From Knufia peltigerae (lineage: Eukaryota > Ascomycota > Eurotiomycetes > Chaetothyriales > Trichomeriaceae): a stretch of 64,000 bases of DNA. Numbering within the stretch: position 1 is the stretch's first letter; each line of letters opens with the position of its first letter. This document shows, in pieces, positions 44,813 to 52,140 of the stretch. The stretch is taken from the NCBI GenBank assembly GCA_030247855.1, contig JAPDRN010000092.1, forward strand, positions 62,001-126,000, read 5' to 3'. Both the position numbers and the translations under genes were made by a program. A model generated the notes under the pieces. That model made no database searches. It saw nothing but the letters and a program-made list of their open reading frames with translations, and had not been told where the DNA came from.

Positions 44813-45520
44813 TCAGATATCGCCCGCGCTGGAGGTCTCGTCGCGCTTCTGGCGCGGTGGCAGCGGCTGTTCGCCATGCACCAGGAACCACACGTTCTCG
44901 GCGATGTTGGTGGCGTGGTCACCCACGCGCTCCAGATTCTTGGCCATGAACAGCAGATGGGTGCACGGGGTGATGTTGCGCGGGTCTTCCATCATGTAGG
45001 TCAGCAGCTCGCGGAACAGCGCGGTGTACTGCGCATCCAGGCGGGCGTCGTCCTCGCGCAGTTCCAGCGCGGCATCGGCATCGTTGTCGCGGTAAGCGGC
45101 GATGGCGCGGCGGACCTGCTGCGCAGCCAGACGGCCGAGGGCGCGCAGGCCCTGGATCTGCGGCAGCGGCGGCACCTTGCCCAGCGCGATGGAGCGCTTG
45201 GCGACGTTGGCTGCGTAGTCGCCGATGCGTTCGATATCGGCCGGAATGCGCAGGCCGGCGAGAATCTCGCGCAGGTCGCGCGCCATCGGGCCGCGCAGCG
45301 CCAGGCGCATCACGTCGTGGCTGATCTGCTGTTCCAGCGAATCGATCGCTTCATCGTTGGCGATGATGCGATGGGCGGCGTTCTCATCGCGTTTCTCGAT
45401 GACGTCCATCGACGCCTCCAGCTGGGCGACGGCCATCTCGCCCATGCGCACGATTTCGGCCACCAGGCGCTGCTGCTCTTCGTCGTAGCTTTTGACGATG
45501 TGGTCGTTGGGAAGGTTCAT
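44813..45520 (-). CDS. phoU: Phosphate signalling protein PhoU
   Basis: A 235-residue, mostly helical protein of two three-helix repeats carrying metal-binding motifs ERIGDYAANVAK and ERVGDHATNIAE (E/DXXXD type). It links the PstSCAB transporter to the PhoR kinase and represses the Pho regulon when phosphate is plentiful. ATG 45520 gives the usual start MNLPNDHIVKSYDEE. It is the last gene of pstS-pstC-pstA-pstB-phoU. Confidence 0.97.
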   Translation of the reverse strand: MNLPNDHIVKSYDEEQQRLVAEIVRMGEMAVAQLEASMDVIEKRDENAAHRIIANDEAIDSLEQQISHDVMRLALRGPMARDLREILAGLRIPADIERIGDYAANVAKRSIALGKVPPLPQIQGLRALGRLAAQQVRRAIAAYRDNDADAALELREDDARLDAQYTALFRELLTYMMEDPRNITPCTHLLFMAKNLERVGDHATNIAENVWFLVHGEQPLPPRQKRDETSSAGDI

Positions 45521-45534
45521 GGTCTGCAATCCAG

Positions 45535-45556
45535 GTAGAGCCAGGCCGCGCCTGGC
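45535..45556. repeat. SMAG-type palindromic repeat between pstB and phoU
   Basis: GTAG head and hairpin agccagg/cctggct in the 65-base gap; within the operon it could affect mRNA stability. Confidence 0.7.
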
Positions 45557-45585
45557 TGGGACATGTGGCGAAGCGTCAGCGCCGA

Positions 45586-46416
45586 TCAGCCAAAGCGACC
45601 GGTGATGTAATCCTCGGTCTGCTGCTTGGACGGCTGCGAGAAGATCACTTCGGTGCGGTCGTGCTCGATCAGGTCGCCCAGGTACATGAAGGCGGTGTAA
45701 TCGGACACGCGTGCGGCCTGCTGCATGTTGTGGGTGACGATCACGATGGTGTATTCGTGCTTCAGCTCTTCCACCAGCTGCTCGATGCGGCTGGTGGAGA
45801 TCGGATCCAGCGCCGAGGTCGGCTCGTCCAGCAGCAGCACCGACGGGCGCAGGGCCACGGCACGGGCGATGCACAGGCGCTGCTGCTGGCCACCGGACAG
45901 GCCCAGCGCGCTCTGGTTGAGCTTGTCTTTCACTTCGTCCCACAGTGCGCCCTGGCGCAGCGCGTGTTCGACACGGTCGGCCATGTCCGCCTTGGACAGC
46001 TTCTCGTGGTGGCGGATGCCGTAGGCCACGTTCTCGAAGATGGTCATCGGGAACGGCACCGGCTTCTGGAACACCATGCCGACCTTGCTGCGCAGGCGGT
46101 TCATCGGGTACTTCGGCGACAGGATGTTCTCGCCGTCGAGGATCACCTCACCGCGCGCTTCCAGCTTCGGGTACAGCGCGTAGATGCGGTTGAAGATGCG
46201 CAGCAGGGTCGACTTGCCGCAACCGGAGGGACCGATCAGCGCGGTCACGCGCTTTTCCGGGATCTCCAGGTTGATGCCCTTCAGGGCGTGGAACTTGTCG
46301 TAGTAGAAGTCCAGTCCACGCGCGGCGAGCTTGACCGGTGCCGGAGCGTGCAGGTTCTCGTGCGAGGCCGGCACCACGATGCGCTGCATCGGCACGGCGT
46401 TGGAAAGGTCGTTCAT
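45586..46416 (-). CDS. pstB: Phosphate ABC transporter ATP-binding protein
   Basis: A 276-residue ATPase of high-affinity phosphate import. Walker A is GPSGCGKST, signature LSGGQQQRLC, Walker B SVLLLDEPTSALD and H-loop VTHNMQQ. A family-typical MVFQKPVPFPMTIFENVAYG region is present. ATG 46416 (GTGGA seven bases upstream) is preferred; ATG 46443, overlapping the pstA stop, would add nine residues. Confidence 0.96.
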   Translation of the reverse strand: MNDLSNAVPMQRIVVPASHENLHAPAPVKLAARGLDFYYDKFHALKGINLEIPEKRVTALIGPSGCGKSTLLRIFNRIYALYPKLEARGEVILDGENILSPKYPMNRLRSKVGMVFQKPVPFPMTIFENVAYGIRHHEKLSKADMADRVEHALRQGALWDEVKDKLNQSALGLSGGQQQRLCIARAVALRPSVLLLDEPTSALDPISTSRIEQLVEELKHEYTIVIVTHNMQQAARVSDYTAFMYLGDLIEHDRTEVIFSQPSKQQTEDYITGRFG

Positions 46417-46435
46417 GGCGGTATCCACGGAAAGG

Positions 46436-47299
46436 TCAGTCATGGGAGATACGGTTGCGCAGCAGGAAGCCGCGAGCGGCAAGGCTGACAAGCAACACGA
46501 AGACAGTCAGCACCAGGGCACCTGCCCAGGCCAGCACCTGCCAGGATTCATACGGGCTGCCGGCGAACTGGTTCATCACCACGGGCACCGAGGCCATCGG
46601 CTGGAACACGTTGCTGTTCCAGTACTGGTTGCCGAAAGCGGTGAACAGCAGCGGTGCGGTCTCGCCGGAAATGCGTGCCAGCGCCAGCAGGATGCCGGTA
46701 ATGATGCCGGCCGAGGCACTGCGGTACAGCACCTGCACGATCACCTTCCACTGCGGGATGCCCAGCGACAGGGCGGCTTCGCGCATCTGCGAAGGCACCA
46801 GGCGCAGCATCTCGTCGGTGGTGCGCACCACCACCGGCAGCACGATGAATGCCAGCGACAGTGCACCGGCGAACGCGGAGAAGCTGCCGCCGGTCTGCAT
46901 CACGTACAGGGTGTAGACGAACAGGCCCAGCACGATGGACGGGGCCGACAGCAGGATGTCGTTGACGAAGCGGACCACGGTGCCGGCCTTGCGGGCGTTG
47001 CCGTACTCGGCCAGCCAGGTGCCGGCCAGCACGCCCAGTGGGGTGCCGATGCCGATCGCCAGTGCACACATCACCGCACTGCCGAAGAAGGCGTTGGCAA
47101 GACCGCCTTCCTGCATTGGCGGCGGTGTCATCTTGGTGAACAGATCCAGGTTGATGCCGGCCAGGCCCTTGGAGGCCAGGGTGAACAGGATCCAGCCGAG
47201 GAAGAACAGGCCGAACAGCGCAGTGGCGCAGGACATCGTGATGGCGATGACATTGCCGATGCGGCGGCGCAGGTACAGGGAGTCAGCGGTGCTGGACAT
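46436..47299 (-). CDS. pstA: Phosphate ABC transporter permease PstA
   Basis: A 287-residue inner-membrane permease with six hydrophobic helices. The cytoplasmic EAA coupling loop is EAALSLGIPQWKVIVQVLYRSA. Its ATG overlaps the pstC stop by one base (TGATG), indicating coupled translation of the two permeases. Confidence 0.96.
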   Translation of the reverse strand: MSSTADSLYLRRRIGNVIAITMSCATALFGLFFLGWILFTLASKGLAGINLDLFTKMTPPPMQEGGLANAFFGSAVMCALAIGIGTPLGVLAGTWLAEYGNARKAGTVVRFVNDILLSAPSIVLGLFVYTLYVMQTGGSFSAFAGALSLAFIVLPVVVRTTDEMLRLVPSQMREAALSLGIPQWKVIVQVLYRSASAGIITGILLALARISGETAPLLFTAFGNQYWNSNVFQPMASVPVVMNQFAGSPYESWQVLAWAGALVLTVFVLLVSLAARGFLLRNRISHD

Positions 47300-48267
47300 C
47301 AGTTGCCCTCCTTGCGGGACAGGCGCATCAGCATCAGGCGGGCGATGGCGAGCACCACGAAGGTGACGATGAAGAGGACGAAGCCGAGCAGCAGCAGCGC
47401 CGAGCGGTAGGTTTCAGTGGCCTCGCCGAAGTCGTTGGCGATCAGCGCGGCGATGGTGGTGCCCGGTTCCAGCAGCGACGGCGACAGGCGCACGCTGTTG
47501 CCGATCACGAAGGCGACGGCCATCGTCTCGCCCAGTGCGCGGCCCAGGCCGAGGAACACGCCACCGATCACCGCCGAGCGGGTATAGGGCAGGACGATGT
47601 CCCAGCTCACTTCCCACTTGGTGGAACCCAGCGCGTAGGCCGATTCCTTCAGGCGGGTCGGCACGGTCAGGAACACTTCGCGCATCACCGAGGAGATGAA
47701 CGGGATGACCATGATCGCCAGCACGAAACCGGCGGTGAGCATGCCGATGCCCAGCGGCGGGCCCTGGAACACCGGGCCGATGATCGGCCATTCGCCCAGG
47801 GTTTCGTTGAGGAACGGGGTGACGTACTCGGTCATCACCGGCACCAGCACGAACAGGCCCCACATGCCGTAGATGATCGAGGGAATGCCCGCCAGCAGTT
47901 CGATGGCGGTACCGACCGGACCACGCAGCCAGCGCGGTGCCACTTCGGTGAGGAAGAAGGCGATGCCGAAGCTGACCGGCACGGCGATGACCATCGCGAT
48001 CAGCGCGGTGACCAGGGTGCCGTAGATCGGGGCGAGGGCGCCGAACTTGTTTTCGACCGGATTCCAGTCGGAAGAGAAGAAGAAGCTCAGGCCCTGCACC
48101 TGCAGGGCGTGGCGACCACCCCACAGCATCGACAGTGCGGCGCAGGCCAGTGCGATCAGGACGAAGATGACGGTGCCGACCAGCACCCATCGGAACAGTT
48201 TGTCGTTGCGGGCATCACGCGTGTCACGCGTGGACGGGGCGGCTACAGGCTGGGCGATGGCATTCAT
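47299..48267 (-). CDS. pstC: Phosphate ABC transporter permease PstC
   Basis: A 322-residue permease with about six to seven helices and the EAA-like loop KESAYALGSTKWEVSWDIVLPYT. The N-terminal ~25 residues are cytosolic and polar. ATG 48267 is chosen because it gives MNAIAQPVAAPST; longer frames overlap the preceding hairpin. It lies 82 bases after pstS with a 12-bp stem-loop between. Confidence 0.96.
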   Translation of the reverse strand: MNAIAQPVAAPSTRDTRDARNDKLFRWVLVGTVIFVLIALACAALSMLWGGRHALQVQGLSFFFSSDWNPVENKFGALAPIYGTLVTALIAMVIAVPVSFGIAFFLTEVAPRWLRGPVGTAIELLAGIPSIIYGMWGLFVLVPVMTEYVTPFLNETLGEWPIIGPVFQGPPLGIGMLTAGFVLAIMVIPFISSVMREVFLTVPTRLKESAYALGSTKWEVSWDIVLPYTRSAVIGGVFLGLGRALGETMAVAFVIGNSVRLSPSLLEPGTTIAALIANDFGEATETYRSALLLLGFVLFIVTFVVLAIARLMLMRLSRKEGN

Positions 48268-48313
48268 GGGGACGGCAGGGCCAGGAGGGGGCGGGGCAGC
48301 ACGATGTTCAGGA

Positions 48314-48342
48314 GGCGGTGCCCGCACGTGGCGGGCACCGCC
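48314..48342 (-). repeat. Strong intra-operon stem-loop between pstS and pstC
   Basis: A 12-bp perfect stem (48314-48325/48331-48342) with a five-base loop and no T tract, eight bases after the pstS stop. Such structures at the 3' end of binding-protein genes protect the upstream mRNA and allow pstS to be expressed above pstCAB. Confidence 0.7.
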
Positions 48343-48349
48343 GGGTCCA

Positions 48350-49570
48350 TCACTTCAGTTCGGTCGCCCAGTAGGCTTCGATCTGCTTGACCAGCTCGGC
48401 CGGCAGCGGCACGTAGTGCAGTTCGTTGGCCTGGGTCTGGCCGCTTTCGAAGGCCCACTTGAAGAAGGCCAGCGCATCCTGGTTGCGCTTGGCATCCTTC
48501 GGCTTCTTCTGCATCAGCATGAAGTTGGTGGCGGTGATCGGCCACGCCTGCTCGCCCGGGGCGTTGGTGATGACCAGGTTGAAGTCCTTGGCGCTGGCCC
48601 AGTCGGCGCTGGCGGCAGCGGCGGCGAAGGTTTCAGCGTTCGGCTGCACCCAGGTGCCGGCCGCGTTCTGCAGCGAGGTGTACGGCATCGCGTTCTGCAG
48701 GGCATAGGCCAGTTCGACGTAGCCGATCGAGCCCTTGATCTGCTTCACGTAGGAAGCAACGCCTTCATTGCCCTTGCCACCCACGCCGTCCGGCCACTGC
48801 ACCGAGGTGCCTTCGCCAACCTTGCTCTTCCACTCCGGGCTGACCTTGGACAGGTAGTTGGAGAAGTTGAAGGTGGTGCCCGAACCATCCGAACGGTGGA
48901 CGATGGTGATCTTGCCGTCCGGCAGGGTCACGCCCGGGTTGGCGGCGACGATGGCCGGGTCGTTCCAGGTCTTGACCTTGCCCAGGAAGATGTCGGCGAG
49001 CAGGGCGCCACTGAGGCGCAGCTTGCCGGCTTCCAGGCCGTCGATATTGACCACCGGCACCACGCCGCCGATGGCCGACGGGAACTGGGCCAGGCCAGCC
49101 TGGGCCAGTTCGTCGCTGCTCAGCGGCTTGTCGGAGGAGCCGAAATCAACGGTGCCGGCCTTGATCTGGGCGATGCCACCGCCGGAACCGATCGACTGGT
49201 AGTTGATCTTGGCGCCGGTGGCGGTGTTGTAGTCGGCCGACCACTTGGACACCAGCGGGAAGATGAAGGAGGCGCCGGCTCCGGAGACCTCAGCGGTCAC
49301 CTTGTCGCCGGCAGCGGCCGGAGCAGCGGCGCCGTCAGCGGCCGGCTGCTGTGCGGCCTNNNNNNNNNNNNNNNNNNNNNNNNNNNNNNNNNNNNNNNNN
49401 NNNNNNNNNNNNNNNNNNNNNNNNNNNNNNNNNNNNNNNNNNNNNNNNNNNNNNNNAGCGGCGCCGTCAGCGGCCGGCTGCTGTGCGGCCTGCTTGTCGC
49501 CACCGCAGGCAGACAGGCCCAGGGCGATGGCCAGGGAAAGGGCGGCAAGGCTGGCCGAGTGCAGTTTCAT
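48350..49570 (-). CDS. pstS: Phosphate-binding lipoprotein PstS (with assembly gap near N-terminus)
   Basis: A periplasmic phosphate receptor with lipobox GLSAC about residue 23. An Ala/Gln/Pro-rich linker follows, then the binding-protein fold: SGAGASFIFPLVSKW, NYQSIGSGGGIAQI, TIVHRSDGSGTTFNFSNYLSK. A 97-base N run (49360-49456) sits in the linker and is flanked by an identical 35 bases. The offset (132 bases) is a multiple of three; collapsing it predicts about 362 residues. GGAG precedes ATG 49570. First gene of the pst operon. Confidence 0.94.
   Translation of the reverse strand: MKLHSASLAALSLAIALGLSACGGDKQAAQQPAADGAAXXXXXXXXXXXXXXXXXXXXXXXXXXXXXXXXXAAQQPAADGAAAPAAAGDKVTAEVSGAGASFIFPLVSKWSADYNTATGAKINYQSIGSGGGIAQIKAGTVDFGSSDKPLSSDELAQAGLAQFPSAIGGVVPVVNIDGLEAGKLRLSGALLADIFLGKVKTWNDPAIVAANPGVTLPDGKITIVHRSDGSGTTFNFSNYLSKVSPEWKSKVGEGTSVQWPDGVGGKGNEGVASYVKQIKGSIGYVELAYALQNAMPYTSLQNAAGTWVQPNAETFAAAAASADWASAKDFNLVITNAPGEQAWPITATNFMLMQKKPKDAKRNQDALAFFKWAFESGQTQANELHYVPLPAELVKQIEAYWATELK
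49360..49456. other. Assembly gap (97 N) with 35-base duplicated flanks
   Basis: The 35 bases before (49325-49359) and after (49457-49491) are identical, so the gap is probably an unmerged contig overlap inside the pstS linker. Confidence 0.93.
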
Positions 49571-49587
49571 GGTCACTCCATAGCGGG

Positions 49588-49607
49588 GTAGAGCCGACGG
49601 TGTCGGC
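49588..49607. repeat. SMAG-type palindromic repeat in the pstS leader
   Basis: GTAG head and hairpin gccgac/gtcggc, 18 bases upstream of the pstS ATG, so it lies in the transcribed leader. Confidence 0.65.
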
Positions 49608-49842
49608 GGATGCGGCTATGAAATGATGTTTTTGTTACAACCGTATGACGTCCATGACAGAGGTGTCCTGGATCACGTTCTGGCAAGGGTTTCGGGGAAT
49701 TCGCAGTTGGCCGCCGGGCCGGCTGACGGCGCCAACTGCGCTTCTGCGCGGTTCCCGGCGCGGCGGCGCATTGCCGTTGCCCTTGCTCCTGCTCCTGCCT
49801 TCCATGACCCCACCGCGCCCCCGATGGACTGTCGGAAGGCGG

Positions 49843-49934
49843 TGGGCCGGGCTGCGCAGGACCGTCCACGGCATGGATGCCGTGGCCGAGCCTACAAGGA
49901 CGTACTTGCGGCGTGTCCTGCGCAGCCCGGCCCA
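49843..49934. repeat. Structured three-way-junction element, copy B
   Basis: A 19-bp perfect outer stem (49843-49861/49916-49934). Inside are P1, CCACGGC-ATGGAT-GCCGTGG (49866-49885), linker agcctacaagga, and P2 GGAC/GTCC (49898-49901/49915-49918). The loop ATGGAT and linker match copy A (41228-41331) while both stems differ by compensated changes. Confidence 0.7.
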
Positions 49935-49986
49935 TCGACGCAACAACACATCAACGCAGGCGCAGCGCCTTTCACGACCAACCGCA

Positions 49987-50024
49987 CAAAAAAGAAGAGC
50001 GCCGGACCCCGAAGGATCCAGCGC
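49987..50024 (-). terminator. Terminator of the second pstS gene
   Basis: Stem gcgccgga/tccagcgc type (49999-50024) around the stable ccgaag loop; on the minus strand it ends in a T-rich run (tcttcttttttg). Confidence 0.8.
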
Positions 50025-50094
50025 CCGGTGGGGCCGGCGGGGGAGAGAGGACCCGCCGACCCCGTTCCTGCGGGGGAACGCTTTGCAACGAAAC

Positions 50095-51114
50095 TCAGTA
50101 CTTCAGGTTCTGCGTCCAGTAGGTCTCGATCTGGCGCACCAGCGCGTCCGGCAGCGGCACGTAGTCCAGCTGCTTGGCCTGCGCATCGCCATTCTTGTAG
50201 ACCCAGCGGAAGAACTCCTGGGTGGCCTTGGCGCCCGCCACGTTCTTCGGCTGCTTGCGCACCAGGATGAAGTTGGTGGCGGTGATCGGCCATGCATCAG
50301 CGCCCGGGGCGTTGGTCATCACCAGGTAGAAGTCACGGGCGTTGGCCCAGTCGGCGCTGGCCGCAGCGGCCGAGAACGAGGCGTCCGACGGCTGCACGAT
50401 CTTGCCGGCTGCGTTCTTCATCGCCGCGTAGGACATCTTGTTCTGCAGTGCGTAGGACAGTTCGACGTAGCCGATGCCACCCTTGATCTGCTTCACGTAG
50501 GCAGCAACGCCTTCGTTGCCCTTGCCGCCGATGCCGGCCGGCCACTGGACCGAGGTGCCTTCACCGACCTTGCTCTTCCACTCCGGGCTGACCTTGGACA
50601 GGTAGTTGACGAAGTTGAAGGTGGTGCCCGAGCCGTCCGAACGATGGACAATCGTGATCTTGCCGCTGGGCAGGGTCAGGCCGCTGTTCAGGGCGGCGAT
50701 GGCCGGGTCGTTCCAGGTGGTGATCTTGCCCAGGAAGATGTTGGCCAGGGTCGGGCCATCCAGCTTCAGCGCGCCCGGGGCGACGCCCGCGACGTTGATC
50801 ACCGGCACCACGCCGCCGATCACCGACGGGAACTGGGCCAGGCCGGCGGCAGCCAGCTCTTCCGGCTTCAGCGGCGCATCGGACGAACCGAAGTCCACGG
50901 TCGCGGCCTTGATCTGGGCGATACCACCGCCGGAACCGATCGACTGGTAGTTGACCTTCTTGCCGGTGGCGGTGCTGTAGTCGGCCGACCACTTGGACAT
51001 CACCGGATAGATGAACGAGGCGCCCGCGCCGGTGACATCGGCGGCGTTGGCGGCGAACACGGACGATGCGGCCAGAATGGCGACGGCGGCGCGCGACTTG
51101 AAGGCGTGGATCAC
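50095..51114 (-). CDS. pstS: Second phosphate-binding protein PstS (soluble form)
   Basis: A 339-residue periplasmic receptor closely related to the neighbouring PstS (shared GAGASFIYPVMSKWSADY, NYQSIGSGGGIAQIKA, HRSDGSGTTFNFVNYL). It has a normal type I signal peptide (ILAASSVFAANA|AD) and no lipobox. The start is taken as a GTG at 51114 because it alone gives a clean signal peptide and follows AGGAG at about 10 bases; an upstream frame overlaps the promoter. A tandem Pho-box array precedes it. Confidence 0.94.
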   Translation of the reverse strand: MIHAFKSRAAVAILAASSVFAANAADVTGAGASFIYPVMSKWSADYSTATGKKVNYQSIGSGGGIAQIKAATVDFGSSDAPLKPEELAAAGLAQFPSVIGGVVPVINVAGVAPGALKLDGPTLANIFLGKITTWNDPAIAALNSGLTLPSGKITIVHRSDGSGTTFNFVNYLSKVSPEWKSKVGEGTSVQWPAGIGGKGNEGVAAYVKQIKGGIGYVELSYALQNKMSYAAMKNAAGKIVQPSDASFSAAAASADWANARDFYLVMTNAPGADAWPITATNFILVRKQPKNVAGAKATQEFFRWVYKNGDAQAKQLDYVPLPDALVRQIETYWTQNLKY

Positions 51115-51171
51115 GGGAGAGACTCCTGGGGTGGTCGAGGGGCGGCTGCCCGACGTTTCGGTGCACATTCC

Positions 51172-51222
51172 ATAACGGTTCCATGACACGCCCGCGTCTG
51201 TCATATGACGCAGACGTGACAG
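51172..51222 (-). promoter_or_regulatory. Tandem Pho-box array upstream of the second pstS
   Basis: Read on the minus strand, 7-base units recur every 11 bases: CTGTCAC, GCGTCAT, CAGACGC, GTGTCAT, CCGTTAT. This is the repeat length and spacing of PhoB sites (CTGTCAT-like units, four-base spacers); the third unit is poor. The array ends 58 bases before the GTG start. Confidence 0.75.
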
Positions 51223-51250
51223 CCGTCATGGCGGTGCCCCAGCCTCCCTC

Positions 51251-52030
51251 TCAGAGCCCGCGCAACGCCTCCGGAACGGCATAGCGACCGCCGCTGGGCA
51301 GCAGTGTCCAGCGCTGCGCAGGTGCCGTCGTGGCGGTTGCATGGCAGTCGTCACCCGCAGCGACGCTGATCGTATCGGTGCGCTTTTCGCGCACCAGGAT
51401 CGGTGCCAGGCCAGGGGGATTGCTGTTGCCCATTTCCAGCGTGCGCTCGAAGCGGCTGAACTCGCCGGCGCAGCGCGTATCCCATTCGCCGCGACTGCCG
51501 CTGACGGCCAGCGGGGCAAGCACCCGGCGCAGCCGTCGGCCATCACGCACGAACAACTGCAGTTCGGTCTGTGCGAACGGGTTGGGGCCTGAGCTGCCGC
51601 TGTAGTCCATGCGCACGCCAAACGCGCGGGTGGCCGGATCCAGTTGCCAGCGTGCCATGTCCAGGTGGAGCCCGGTGAAGCGCAGCGCATCGCTGCTGAC
51701 CGCATCGGCCACGCGGGTCCAGGCCAGCGGCCGGCCACTGGCGGTGTCGATCAGCAACAGATCCAGGTCGCCGCCGCGCACGTCTTCCGAGGCGGGCGCT
51801 GTCCATTGCGCGACGGCCAACAGGGTCGTGCCGGGCTGCGCGGGCCACGCACGGCAGGCGGTGCTGTCGGCATCGGTAAAGCGTGCCGTCACTGGCAACG
51901 CGCCAGCCGGCAACTGCCGATACGCGACCTCGCGTACGGCCTCTGCATTGTCACAGGCGAGCGCGGTGGCGGGCAGGGCGGCGAGCAGGGCAGCGCACAG
52001 CAGGCGGCGCAGGCGAAGGGAAGTGGGCAT
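51251..52030 (-). CDS. Secreted protein of unknown function
   Basis: A 259-residue protein with a signal peptide cleaved near ALA|CDN. The mature part has several Cys (CDNAEAV, TACRAW, DTRCAGEF, GDDCHA), suggesting disulfides, and no recognisable catalytic motif. It lies between pstS and the OprP-like porin gene on the same strand, so it may belong to the phosphate-starvation response, but no Pho box directly precedes it. I do not recognise a family. Confidence 0.75.
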   Translation of the reverse strand: MPTSLRLRRLLCAALLAALPATALACDNAEAVREVAYRQLPAGALPVTARFTDADSTACRAWPAQPGTTLLAVAQWTAPASEDVRGGDLDLLLIDTASGRPLAWTRVADAVSSDALRFTGLHLDMARWQLDPATRAFGVRMDYSGSSGPNPFAQTELQLFVRDGRRLRRVLAPLAVSGSRGEWDTRCAGEFSRFERTLEMGNSNPPGLAPILVREKRTDTISVAAGDDCHATATTAPAQRWTLLPSGGRYAVPEALRGL

Positions 52031-52090
52031 CCCGAAGGTCCATGTCGACAGGGCAGGACATCATCGCGCGGCCACCACCTGCCCACAACG

Positions 52091-52120
52091 ACGAAGGCAC
52101 GGCCGGAGCCGTGCCTTCGT
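52091..52120. terminator. Stem-loop after the porin gene
   Basis: A perfect 12-bp stem (52091-52102/52109-52120) with a six-base loop, 21 bases past the porin stop; no T tract, so it may act as a 3' stabiliser rather than a terminator. Confidence 0.6.
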
Positions 52121-52140
52121 TCGAACGCGTGCTTCCGGTC

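Larger units (their letters stand above)
49571..50094. other. Intergenic region between the two pstS genes
   Basis: 524 bases without a gene. From right to left it holds the pstS2 terminator (49987-50024), the structured element copy B (49843-49934), a less regular Pho-box-like pair ATGAC..ATGACAG (49645-49660), AT-rich promoter sequence, and a SMAG repeat (49588-49607). Confidence 0.6.

Noticed and set aside
49645..49660. Canonical Pho box upstream of the first pstS
   Set aside because: The ATGAC repeats are 9 bases apart instead of 11, so it was kept only as a weak candidate within the intergenic entry.
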